Below are positions 35,301 to 42,455 of a stretch of 64,000 nt of DNA, in pieces (position 1 is the stretch's first letter; every line of letters starts with the position of its first letter). Origin of the DNA: Akkermansia muciniphila (GTDB lineage Bacteria; Verrucomicrobiota; Verrucomicrobiia; Verrucomicrobiales; Akkermansiaceae). The DNA is taken from assembly GCA_945890645.1 (NCBI GenBank), contig CAMDCV010000004.1:62001-126000 (forward strand), given 5' to 3'. The position numbers and the translations under genes are program-made. The notes under the pieces were generated by a model that saw only the letters and a list, made by a program, of their open reading frames with translations, searched no databases and was not told where the DNA came from.

Positions 35301-35588
35301 ACCATCGATCGAATCACCGATCCCAACGGCAAAATGCTCTTCATTTTCCGTCGTGCTACGAATGCCAAGAACTATGCAAACGCTTCCATCCTGGTCGAAT
35401 ACGGTAGCAATCTCGGATCTTGGATCACCGCCGTTCATCAAGGCACCTCAGCCAACCAGATCACCATCAGTGAACAGACCAATGGCTTTGGTGTAGGCAT
35501 CGACCGCGTCACCGTCGCTCTACCCGCTAACCTCGCCAACGACGGAAAAATCTTCGCCCGCCTCAAAACCGTAATGTTAGCCCCTTAA
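29361..35588 (+). CDS. Giant secreted M60-like metallopeptidase with Ig-like and PATR repeats
   Basis: A 2075-residue protein with signal peptide (about 1-29, SKA). Order: an N-terminal beta-sandwich (30-210); an Ig-like Big_5/SbsA-type domain (about 213-320); a large catalytic region in which H718-E-Q-G-H722 and a downstream Glu732 (GGENES) fit the HExxHx(8,28)E signature of M60/enhancin-like gluzincins; two fibronectin-III-like domains (about 985-1180); a second Big_5-like domain (about 1183-1290); a PKD-like stretch; then PATR repeats (near 1541, 1710 and 1815) and a C-terminal module (DANNDGITNGLAWVLG). M60-like enzymes are known to cleave mucin-type O-glycoproteins. Residues about 1391-1580 are homologous to the start of the preceding protein. 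It is 139 bp downstream of that gene and likely co-regulated. Confidence 0.85.
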   Translation: MKTYLPSCFQTIATACAFIVFALAPSKAATMSASSTAPVIDDADIANYGYVSGTDKWFMDAARGQSITTGGAAVRLKSISYQVSEENGATPTKTYTVRVGRISGTNFTQIHSETVTQNFSWTGGQFMTWIFDTPVLLEPYTTYGIDVGMTSSTSGWNTGIPYINVTADDFAGGTSYSTGAAGIGTASISSSIASDRIFHLDIERPLGPVFSLVSLSPADNATGAYASREIVMTFSQNVAPGSGSLTIRNLTDNTSAALAPNDSRITYDQNVVRIIPTGLLTWNKNYAIRYDAGFFLGDASAPIPAITDDTTWNFATIASDPLLSAIAALKSHILGTTTLTGPQISAHKTTIDDQRQRFAENTDIINAVFDLITTYDTAKGPIFVSGFANNSTSFDRSVTTGTAKNSINPENYHWVIYTVMQHAMDLIYTSENLAKYESTLTNYKFGSHTSFPGPCSPPANPSNTHTVQINGSFPATFGRDTLMWTTPARKPTGTYLAPGTIATVTVPPALVNAGYKVRVGAHSWDLSARRPVNRLERATRLYSINSTTTKIASPYGGGIYIEVPYLANAGVVSVSVTGAVRSPYFSAKTFHQTTATEWDSERANPAPWADFQSDKFMFQVPRKWVYNMTGAQAVQLMVDWDKAMDAINDLMGFDRNRGKETMYCQTDVILRSSVHAPGYPAVNVTSNVNSEVSPVGYAGNYLVRGPATTLTAANIEFHEQGHGYFFPKFGGENESNVNLLQPAMLYRGFGKTIDEAQNGSFGSGKPFITVDNTAIAWMCVFSFSPNEIPMQDGEKDYQHKGHAKWMDIARIYATPSNPNAGWEKLDAYWRSFMLDDANNVTYGNSTDDYLLRLSRAVGKDIRPLFHFWGIHPQNPSALAAALAAENLYPDPAIKAKLLHYKSIVPANNAAFRTFMLNWWGRQPSVTGYWEETDHAMQWDSTLDADGSNNPNVRPNGSIYVETSATEIRNRIDELVELYFAGSITPNPMTFATAPAVVNSTTVGMAAATATAGTGPIQYFFDETSGNPGGDDSGWQSSPIYQDSGLTPGLTYSYTVSARDGVPITTDPSAALSVTPTASGDITPPTPATMTFSTPPVTVDQETITMTASTASDINGVEYYFENTTNSTNSGWQDSPVYTETNLALTTLYTYRVQARDKSANQNATAFSAPASANTANLPDVTSPQVVTFSPAGGSSVSNLASNLVVTFDEPVIKGTGSITLKNLSNASEVVFDINDPAVTISGSSITLNPPADLLYEKNYAVQISSGAVADASNNPSIGINDDTTWAFVTLLANPIVNSGGPYVVPTGSSLSLNGSAIPSTGATIAPTGYAWDMNRDNVFGEVTGSTPTAISDTVLMGTYGMVLGQNTIKLKVTDSLGNNTTVTTIVKIGANMSWDANGSSANHTDGAGAWLDANKWRDNGVNTTWISGSSAIFGNNGNGGVVTLGANTSVGSLTFNSFNGTYTISGGGVLTINNGFTNNSTAGAVSISTHVILTAPQTWGGTSSGALTFTGGINNNGHTLTLGVNGNIPMNAATNIISGSGGLTKSGSGTLTLGGNPAPAHTYSGPTTINGGVVMVAGNKTVGNMTLNNAMLTDYYRATTSFTGGLGTGNNQIQIYGDSGFGGGNGNSTWRIGAAGSVLTWGSTHFNPTSLKFLTSADNMGPSTYGQASLDNGLNLNGAARTISVLAATGANAITSSWGRINGVISGSGGSLIKTGGGNLILSSANTYDGGTTIQAGMLQLGSATSLGATSGPLTVNGGILNLQDQNVSVGNLTGSGGAIANNASNARTFTIGTGNGTGGIYQGVIANKTGSGTGSLALTKTGSGTITLAGSNTYTGATIINGGGTLFLTGATQSTSAISFVANSSLGLAIGSPVTATAAAVNFANGRVSVTGSPTAASHTLLTAASFTGTPLLAAAIPGYELVVVGNQLLLNQVVIDPYAAWSGGLTFNEDANNDGITNGLAWVLGAASPHASATELLPTIDRITDPNGKMLFIFRRATNAKNYANASILVEYGSNLGSWITAVHQGTSANQITISEQTNGFGVGIDRVTVALPANLANDGKIFARLKTVMLAP

Positions 35589-35703
35589 TCGCCCTAATAA
35601 TGCCGAAGTGATGCGCTCTGGCATCAATACGCCTAACCTATTGTTTGCGCGACAGGATACTTGACTGCTCGCGCCGTGAAAAGTTTTGATTCATAAGCGG
35701 TAT

Positions 35704-37290
35704 TCAGGGTTTGGGAGTCGAGCTTGTGGTAAAAGTTGGTGTTTCAACAAACTCGTTAGTTTTGAAAAAAGCAGAGTTGCGCACGGGCTTGCCAGAGAGA
35801 GTAAGATTTTCGAAAGTCAGGTCCTCGATGCGCGCGTCAGGTTGACCCCAGAGGATCTGAGGCTCACCGAGAACGCTGAGCCCGGCAATGGAAATGTTTT
35901 GGAAAAGGATCCCCGACAAGTTTCCGGCTTTGCGTTGTTCTGCGTCTTTTGAATATGGCTCCGGCATGGTCATGCAAATGAAAAATTGTTGAAGAGTAGG
36001 CCGAGGATCCTCGATGTTGATGTTGCGGAAAATCACTCCGGCTCCGGCTTTGCCGCTACCTTCACCTCGCATATTGAAGACCCGTCCTCCGCTCCAGTGA
36101 TGCCATTTCGCACGGGCATAGATTACATCGCAATCCTCTACCACGAGTGTTCGATCGGTGAGTTGCGGCAGGGCGCTTAAGACGAAGGACGAACCGTTGG
36201 CATCGTTCCACAGCACAGTGCGGCGGATGCCCAGACCATTCACGTAAAGGGAATCATCCTGGGTGCGAAGGAAACAATCTTCGATCAAGGTGTTGCCAAA
36301 AGGATTGATGCCGTCGCCATTCGCTCGCCACGTGAAAATTTTTGTCCACTTCACTTCATTTGGATGCCCTGCTTTGTACGGGCTGATTAGCATGAGAGAG
36401 TGAGTAGCTGAGTCGGCGATGGTAATTCCTTCCACGCGGGTGTCGGTCGCCCCCATTACTTCAATTGGACGATAACGGCCGTGTTCCTTTTCATTGATCG
36501 CAGGCACCACATATTGGGGATGCGTCGTTCGAGCACCCGAGAGTGTTCCTAGGCCGAAGATGCGGATGTGATGGCCGTCACTCCATTTTATGTTAGAGAA
36601 TGTGCCATAGACGATAGCGTCGCCGGGGATGTAATACTGGCGATTCGCATGCACTGGAAAGGCCAGTCCGATATCGTGAACACCCGGCAGGAAATAGAGT
36701 GTGGTCCATGGTCCATCGGAGGGTGGAATTTCACCGGGTTTTACAGTGCAAACGCCGGGGGCATCGGGCATCGGTTTTCCTACCAGTGGCGGGTTGGCAA
36801 AGAGGGAAATCGTGTGAATCGGCGGCCCTTTGTAACCTTTTCCAGTGTCCTGCTCATCCATTTGACCATCGATATCAACTGCGATGAGACAGGGCTTTTC
36901 AAGCCGTACAAATGCCTTGCCTTCTTTGACGGAGCAAGCGGATGCTTTGCGCAGGGGGTGAACCACTGCGCTGCGAATCGGTTGACCGTTGGCGCGAGAA
37001 ATTTCTACTTCTACGGCTCCGTCAGTTTCAAAGTTTACATAGGTGTGTGACCAGCCCGCTAAGTGATCGAAGTAGGCTTCCTTGTTCTTCTCGACTTTTT
37101 TGCAGACTGTCTCCCATGCGAAGGCACTCTGCCACACGCTGCCCTCGCGGACCGAACGCACACGGACTTTGTAATGCGCCGAAGCGGCGAGACCGGGCAC
37201 GGGTGGATCGATCACTAAAGTTTCTGCGGCGCACATTACGAACGACGACGATAACAAGAGAGCAAGGAATAATGGAGTGAATCGGGTCAT
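35704..37290 (-). CDS. Secreted GH28/GH49-like beta-helix hydrolase
   Basis: A 528-residue protein with a signal peptide (about 1-22). An N-terminal beta-sandwich of about 170 residues precedes a right-handed beta-helix: YYIPGDAIVYGTFSN, IRIFGLGTLSGART, then the probable active site WRANGDGINPFGNTLIEDCF and TQDDSLYV, and later VVEDCDVIYARAKWHHW. The NGDG and QDD aspartates with an N-terminal sandwich recall GH49 dextranase/isopullulanase and the wider GH28 clan. The canonical GH28 GHG and RxK motifs are not evident. It probably cuts a polysaccharide backbone outside the cell. It converges with the giant peptidase gene and is downstream of the spermidine-synthase-like gene. Confidence 0.75.
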   Translation of the reverse strand: MTRFTPLFLALLLSSSFVMCAAETLVIDPPVPGLAASAHYKVRVRSVREGSVWQSAFAWETVCKKVEKNKEAYFDHLAGWSHTYVNFETDGAVEVEISRANGQPIRSAVVHPLRKASACSVKEGKAFVRLEKPCLIAVDIDGQMDEQDTGKGYKGPPIHTISLFANPPLVGKPMPDAPGVCTVKPGEIPPSDGPWTTLYFLPGVHDIGLAFPVHANRQYYIPGDAIVYGTFSNIKWSDGHHIRIFGLGTLSGARTTHPQYVVPAINEKEHGRYRPIEVMGATDTRVEGITIADSATHSLMLISPYKAGHPNEVKWTKIFTWRANGDGINPFGNTLIEDCFLRTQDDSLYVNGLGIRRTVLWNDANGSSFVLSALPQLTDRTLVVEDCDVIYARAKWHHWSGGRVFNMRGEGSGKAGAGVIFRNINIEDPRPTLQQFFICMTMPEPYSKDAEQRKAGNLSGILFQNISIAGLSVLGEPQILWGQPDARIEDLTFENLTLSGKPVRNSAFFKTNEFVETPTFTTSSTPKP

Positions 37291-37328
37291 ATTTTATGGG
37301 GTTCATAGCCGATCGCGCCGTGCGGATT

Positions 37329-38066
37329 TCATCGACCTAGCATGCCGCCGGCGAGATAGACGGTGCTGGTGGATTCGCCGCCGGTGTGCGGGTTGGGGAA
37401 GCTGACCTTTCGACCTTTAGCAGTGCCGAAAACTTCGTTGAGCAACGTTACGAATGTTTCATCGGGCAAGCCATCCGCCCACATCGCGAACACACCGGCG
37501 GGATGCAAAACATCGCGCACACGCGACAGGCCGTCATGGGTATAAAATGACGCGTGACGGGGATTCAGCCAGTGACTGTGGGTGTGGTCGATGTCTAACA
37601 GAACCGCATGAGCTTTGGCACCGGGACGTGCGGGATCGAAGCCGTTACCGGCAGCGGCGAGGGCGAAAAAATCGGCATGCACGAGGGTGGTGCGCGGGTC
37701 TTTGTCCGGTTGGGGATCGACGGGTAGTAGTCCTTGGCGGTGCCAGCGAATCACGGGTTCGAGAAACTCGACCACTGCCAGCGATCGCACCTTCGCATGG
37801 CGCAACGCGGCGGCGGCGGTGTAGCCAAGGCCTAGTCCACCGACGATCACATCCGCCGCAGGTTCCGCGAGAATTTCCAAACCGAGATCCGCGAGCGCAT
37901 CCTCGGCGGCATGAAACAAGCTGCACATCAGGAACTCGTCGTTGAGAATCACGTCATAGACAATCTCCTCACCGAGGCTCAGGACTTTCCTCCGGCGCAA
38001 AATAATTTCGCCGAGGGGGCATTCACAGTAGTCGAGTTCTTCGAAGAGGCCTTTCATTGTGGACAT
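37329..38066 (-). CDS. Spermidine-synthase-like SAM-fold protein
   Basis: A 245-residue cytoplasmic protein with the Rossmann-like core of the polyamine-synthase/methyltransferase group: VIVGGLGLGYTAAAAL as motif I, VVEFLEPVIRW as the acidic loop, and LLDIDHTHSHWL where the catalytic strand would lie. The latter lacks the usual DxxDP form, so true aminopropyl transfer is doubtful. Its ATG overlaps the TAA of the upstream sulfatase by one base (TAATG), giving translational coupling. It has no signal peptide, unlike almost everything around it, so it may modify or sense something inside the cell. Confidence 0.72.
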   Translation of the reverse strand: MSTMKGLFEELDYCECPLGEIILRRRKVLSLGEEIVYDVILNDEFLMCSLFHAAEDALADLGLEILAEPAADVIVGGLGLGYTAAAALRHAKVRSLAVVEFLEPVIRWHRQGLLPVDPQPDKDPRTTLVHADFFALAAAGNGFDPARPGAKAHAVLLDIDHTHSHWLNPRHASFYTHDGLSRVRDVLHPAGVFAMWADGLPDETFVTLLNEVFGTAKGRKVSFPNPHTGGESTSTVYLAGGMLGR

Positions 38067-39454
38067 TATTTGTAGTCTTTGCCGTTCAGGCTGCGGATCA
38101 CGGAGCGCATCCAGGCATCAAGTTCTTGTTTCATTTTTTCGAGGCGTTCTTGATGAGCAGTATTTTTTGATAGGTCAGTTTTTTCCATGGGATCATCGAT
38201 GAGGTTATAGAGTTCGTAGATGTCGCCATTGATGCGGTGGAGTTTCCATGGCCAGTCGTTCCATGCGGCGTGCCCTTTTGCGCTGTCTTCGGGATGTTGG
38301 GGAAATGCGTCCACATCCTTGCGCAGGCGTTCGGGGTCGTGGGGTAGGGGTGCTCCCGATTGCTGCTTTTCCCAGAGGGCCTTGAGGATTTGGTCGCTGC
38401 GGGTCAGGTCGCCTTTGCCGAAATTGTGCCAGAAGCCGATGCCGGCATCGCGTTCCTTTTTGCTCCCTGCGATGACGGCGGAGAGGTCGATGCCGTCGAG
38501 AGGGTGCGGCACTAATAGTTCCACTTCGGCCATTTTAAGTAGGGTCGGATAGATGTCTGAGCTTGTGGCTGTGACAAAGTTGCGGCCTTTGAGTTTGCGC
38601 GCGGGCCACTCAACGATTGAGGGAACCCGTAGTCCACCTTCGTAAACGGTGCCTTTTTTTTCTCTGCCGCCGGAGCTTTCTTCGACGAGACCGCCGTTGT
38701 CACTAGTGTACCAGAGGATGGTATTTTCCGCGAGTTTCATGTCCCGGAGTTTGGCGCGCAAACGGGCGAGTTGCTGATCGATCAAGGTAATTTCGCGATA
38801 ATATCCGGCGTGCGGTTTGTCATCATAGAGGCTGGGGCCGTCGGGGACTTCCGCGTGGGGGTCATGGGGTGAGGGAAACCAGACGACCATAAAGAGTGGC
38901 TTATCACCGCCGCGATTTTTTTCCAGAAAGCTGATGGCGTCATCCATCAGCAGCACGGAGCCTTTGCCCTTGCGGTGCTCCATCACGCCATTGCGACTGA
39001 GGTAGGGATCGTTATCGAAAAAATTCAGGCCAATGACCCATTCGTCGAATCCCATTCCGGTGGGGTTGCAATCGGTGTCAGGTTGGCCTGATCCGATGTG
39101 CAATTTTCCGAAGATCCCCGTTACATATCCGGCGGATTTTAGAGTTTCTGCAAGAGTTTGTTCTTGGGGTCGAAGGTAGTTGCCATAGCTCGGCACCTTG
39201 CCGCGGATGGGGTGACGGCCAGTCAGCACGCTGGCACGGGTGGGCGAGCAAACGGGCGCGGCGGCGTAGAAACGATCAAACACAAAACCATCCGCTGCCA
39301 TCGCGTCCATGGCTTCGGTTTTCACGAACGGATGGCCGTTATAGCCGACATCGCCCCAGCCTTGGTCGTCCGCCATGACGAGAATGATGTTGGGTTTTGC
39401 GGTGGCGGTGGCGAGTGTGAAGGCGAAGAGGAGGAGGGGGAGTGCATTTTTCAT
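38066..39454 (-). CDS. Secreted sulfatase (CSPTR)
   Basis: A 462-residue sulfatase from the ATG at 39454. The frame is open to about 39661, but only this start yields the signal peptide MKNALPLLLFAFTLATATA and avoids overlap with the upstream gene. It has MADDQGWGDVGYNG, C69-S-P-T-R then ASVLTGRHP, FGKLHIGSG (Lys and His kept, Trp changed to Leu), FPSPHDPH and YTSDNGGLVEE. It pairs with the gene at 56217-57701 (YNGHP.VKT and RFYAA..SCSPTRAS). It is 67 bp downstream of the sulfatase at 39522-40952 and overlaps the spermidine-synthase-like gene. Confidence 0.95.
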   Translation of the reverse strand: MKNALPLLLFAFTLATATAKPNIILVMADDQGWGDVGYNGHPFVKTEAMDAMAADGFVFDRFYAAAPVCSPTRASVLTGRHPIRGKVPSYGNYLRPQEQTLAETLKSAGYVTGIFGKLHIGSGQPDTDCNPTGMGFDEWVIGLNFFDNDPYLSRNGVMEHRKGKGSVLLMDDAISFLEKNRGGDKPLFMVVWFPSPHDPHAEVPDGPSLYDDKPHAGYYREITLIDQQLARLRAKLRDMKLAENTILWYTSDNGGLVEESSGGREKKGTVYEGGLRVPSIVEWPARKLKGRNFVTATSSDIYPTLLKMAEVELLVPHPLDGIDLSAVIAGSKKERDAGIGFWHNFGKGDLTRSDQILKALWEKQQSGAPLPHDPERLRKDVDAFPQHPEDSAKGHAAWNDWPWKLHRINGDIYELYNLIDDPMEKTDLSKNTAHQERLEKMKQELDAWMRSVIRSLNGKDYK

Positions 39455-39521
39455 TTTTCGCGGGAGGTTAAGATTTTGACAGAAAAATGAAGAGAGGAGG
39501 TGAGAGTAAAAGTGTAGAGGC

Positions 39522-40952
39522 TTACTCCGTCTTTTTCTTGCGTTCGGGTTGTTTGGGTTTTGCATCTCGATCGCGGCCTTCTGACGGATAGAGAAACACG
39601 GGGTTGGCGACTTTTCCGGCGGGGCGGCGGGCGGTGGGTTGGTCGCCGCCGATTTCAGCATGCATTTTTTCTGCTAGGGCGGTGAGTTCTTTTACGATCT
39701 CGGGATTTTCTTTGGCAAGGTTGGTTTTTTCATCGATTTCTTTGTCGAGATTGTAGAGTCTTGGTGTGTTGTCTTTTGCGTCGGGTTCGGCGGGTCGACC
39801 CATGGTTTCGTTTTGGGATTTAAGGGCAAGTTTCCAGGGACCTTTGCGCACGGCATCGAGATTGAATCGAGAAAAGTAATAGTGAACACCGCGTGGGGAC
39901 TCTTTGGATATCCCGAGAAGAAGTGGGGAAATGTCACGTCCGTCGATGACGGGCTCTGCGGACACGCTACCGCCTGCGAGGCTGACGGCGGTTGGCAGAA
40001 GATCGATGGTGCCAGCGATGGCGTCCACGCTGGTGTTCGGCGCGATTTTACCGGGCCACCAAGCGATTGTTGGCACGCGGACGCCACCTTCCCAGGTGCT
40101 GCCTTTGCCCCCGCGTAGTGGTCCTGCGCTGCCGCTGTCTTTTTCTTTGATCAGCCAAGGGCCGTTGTCGCTGGTGAAGATGACGAGAGTGTTGGGGGCA
40201 TTTTTGCGGATGGTTTCGAGGATTTTTCCCGTGGAGGAATCGAGCTCTTCGATCCAATCGCCGACGCGACCATTGGAAGATTTCCCGCGAAACTTTTCGC
40301 CGGGATAGATGGGGGTGTGGATGGCAGTGTGGGGTAGGTAGAGAAAGAAGGGCTTGTCCTTGTTCTTGGTGATGAAAGCAATGGCCTCATCAGTGTAGCG
40401 CTCGACGATGCGACTTTGTTGCTCGTCAGTGAGTAACTCCGCAACTTTATCATCGCGCAAAAGTGGGCTCACCCGTTCCCCGGTTGCGGTGGATTTTCGC
40501 TGCATGTCATTCGAGTAGGGGATGCCGAAGTAGCCATCGAAGCCTTGGCTGGTGGGGAGAAATTCGGGTTGGTCACCGACATGCCATTTACCGACGCACA
40601 TCGTGGCATAACCGAGTTCCTTCAGGCGTTCGGCGATGGTGCTTTCCTTGGGATTGAGTCCATGGGCCTCACCGGGAGAATAAACTCCCGGCACATCGAC
40701 GCGGACTCCATAGCAGCCAGTAAGGAGTTGAGCACGCGATACGGAGCATACGGGTGCGGCGTAAAACGAAGTAAGCTTCATGCCCTCGGCGGCCATGCGG
40801 TCGAGTTCGGGCGTTTTTTGTTTCGTCGCACCGAAGGGGCCGATGTCGCCGTAGCCCATGTCATCGATGAAAATGATGATGACGTTGGGTTTTTCGGCGG
40901 CAAGAGTGATGGTACAGTAGGCACACAGAAAGAGAGTGATGATTGATTTCAT
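39522..40952 (-). CDS. Secreted sulfatase with CSVSR motif
   Basis: A 476-residue sulfatase with signal peptide MKSIITLFLCAYCTITLAA. It has FIDDMGYGDIGPFGA, C69-S-V-S-R followed by AQLLTGCYG, VGKWHVGDQ, LPHTAIHTPIY and FTSDNGPWLI. Valine replaces the usual proline two residues after the cysteine; this matters because maturases recognise CxPxR or CxAxR. The tail is basic (KPKQPERKKKTE). The nearest relative here is at 14570-15982, which has CSASR. All metal and substrate residues look intact. Confidence 0.94.
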   Translation of the reverse strand: MKSIITLFLCAYCTITLAAEKPNVIIIFIDDMGYGDIGPFGATKQKTPELDRMAAEGMKLTSFYAAPVCSVSRAQLLTGCYGVRVDVPGVYSPGEAHGLNPKESTIAERLKELGYATMCVGKWHVGDQPEFLPTSQGFDGYFGIPYSNDMQRKSTATGERVSPLLRDDKVAELLTDEQQSRIVERYTDEAIAFITKNKDKPFFLYLPHTAIHTPIYPGEKFRGKSSNGRVGDWIEELDSSTGKILETIRKNAPNTLVIFTSDNGPWLIKEKDSGSAGPLRGGKGSTWEGGVRVPTIAWWPGKIAPNTSVDAIAGTIDLLPTAVSLAGGSVSAEPVIDGRDISPLLLGISKESPRGVHYYFSRFNLDAVRKGPWKLALKSQNETMGRPAEPDAKDNTPRLYNLDKEIDEKTNLAKENPEIVKELTALAEKMHAEIGGDQPTARRPAGKVANPVFLYPSEGRDRDAKPKQPERKKKTE

Positions 40953-41048
40953 GATGGGAGAAAAATGCGAAAAAGTAGGGTAGTAGATTTTATGCGGGGA
41001 TTGATTTATAGTAACAACAGTAGTTTCAAAAAGTTGTAAAACTTTGAT

Positions 41049-42401
41049 TCATTCGGTTTCCACCGCTGTATGGGTCACTCCGGACAATTTGTAGAGTCGA
41101 AGGGTGGAGGGTGCAGGGAGTGGTGGTTGCCGTGGGCGATCTCGATTCGCGCCGAGGGTTTCCCACTGGAGAATGTAGCGGACGCCTGGTGTGCCGCAGG
41201 TGCCGGAATCACCGGCGCGCTTGATCGCCATATCAGGAAAGTCACTTTCGATTTTCCCCAACGAGCGGGGCAAGCGTTGTGAGGTCGAAATAGGCTTGTC
41301 TAACAGATTGAGTGTTTTTGCATCGAAGCTAAGCGATCCGGATCCGTAGTCTTTGTGATTGTAGCTGACGGTGAAAAGATCGGAGTCAGAGATTTGTAAA
41401 TCGCCGATGCTAATGCCGATGAATGGCATGGAACCGCCGCCACTGAAGGTGATGGGCTGTTGCCATTCGGTGAGCACGCGGTGTTGCCATTTGCCGTTTT
41501 GGGGACGGGCGGCGTAGATCTGCATGTGACCCTTGGTATCGGATTTATGGTAGGCGAAGACAGGTTTGTTTTGTGCATCGAAGGCCATGCGGTGTCCACC
41601 ATTGATGATGCCACCGCCGGGCGGGATCGCATCTACTATGAGCATAGTTTGATCGAAGCGTATGGGTAGGTTGACTTTTTCACCAAAGGCGGATTCCCAT
41701 GCCATCAGGTCTTTGCTGCGGGCATAGGAGAGATGTTGATTCGTAGCGCAATCGGGTGTGTCACGCCACACCCAGTGGACGTGAAACCATCCATCGGGAC
41801 CGCGAGTGGGTCCTGAGGGGTAGGCATTGCGTTTGCCCTCGCCATCGAAGAGGGGGGTATCGAGCAGGCGCGACCATGTTTGGGTCTTTGCATCATAGCG
41901 GTTGTACAGATTGATTCCATTGCCCGATCCTCCGTGCCGGTAGGTGAAAATGAGACGCCCTTCGTGATCTTCGAAGAATCGTGGGTAGGTGACGCGATCC
42001 TCGAGGAGCCCGGTCATTTTGGCGGGCGCAAGAGTAGTGATGTCGCCAGGTTTTTGGGTGCGAAAATAAATCAGCGGCACGCAATGCATGTTTCCTGAAA
42101 CGTGGAGATGTCCTACGCTGTCGAGAGCCATGGTAACGTAGTTGTGCGAGTCCCAGAGAATTTGTGAAGGCAATTTCTGATAAACCCATTGGGTGGAATC
42201 AAGCGATCGGGCAGCGACCGTCATGTTTCGATCGGCATCGTAGTAAGCCACGTACTGGCGATTGGGTGTGGTCAGTAATTTAAATCCGACGGGGAATTCA
42301 GCAGTGACTTTGGCGACCTCCAATGTTTGTGCTATAACGAGGTCCTTAGCCACGGCGCACACCGTGGTCACGGTGGCAATGAGGTAGAGCAAAAATTTCA
42401 C
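41049..42401 (-). CDS. Secreted BNR_4 beta-propeller protein (PL24/PL25/GH145-like fold)
   Basis: A 450-residue protein with a signal peptide (about 1-18). Blades of a seven-bladed propeller are visible: VAYYDADRNMTVAARSLDS, WDSHNYVTMALDSVGHLHVS, FTYRHGGSGNGINLYNRYD, FHVHWVWRDTPD and PVFAYHKSD. The SHN...GHLHVSGNMH histidines match the BNR_4 family, which includes ulvan lyases (PL24/PL25) and the rhamnosidase family GH145. That suggests cleavage next to uronic acid or rhamnose, but a binding role is possible. It lies between a sulfatase and a SASA-type esterase, 54 bp from the latter. Confidence 0.75.
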   Translation of the reverse strand: MKFLLYLIATVTTVCAVAKDLVIAQTLEVAKVTAEFPVGFKLLTTPNRQYVAYYDADRNMTVAARSLDSTQWVYQKLPSQILWDSHNYVTMALDSVGHLHVSGNMHCVPLIYFRTQKPGDITTLAPAKMTGLLEDRVTYPRFFEDHEGRLIFTYRHGGSGNGINLYNRYDAKTQTWSRLLDTPLFDGEGKRNAYPSGPTRGPDGWFHVHWVWRDTPDCATNQHLSYARSKDLMAWESAFGEKVNLPIRFDQTMLIVDAIPPGGGIINGGHRMAFDAQNKPVFAYHKSDTKGHMQIYAARPQNGKWQHRVLTEWQQPITFSGGGSMPFIGISIGDLQISDSDLFTVSYNHKDYGSGSLSFDAKTLNLLDKPISTSQRLPRSLGKIESDFPDMAIKRAGDSGTCGTPGVRYILQWETLGANRDRPRQPPLPAPSTLRLYKLSGVTHTAVETE

Positions 42402-42455
42402 ACGAATGACTACGTGCGAAAGACCTGAAATATTGCGCTCAGAGTGAATGAATCG

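Noticed and set aside
24869-35588. Classical type V autotransporters
   Set aside because: PATR repeats are present, but neither protein has a C-terminal beta-barrel; they end in short soluble modules.
39455-39661. Longer start for the sulfatase at 39661
   Set aside because: It would overlap the 3' end of the neighbouring sulfatase by about 140 bp and bury the signal peptide.
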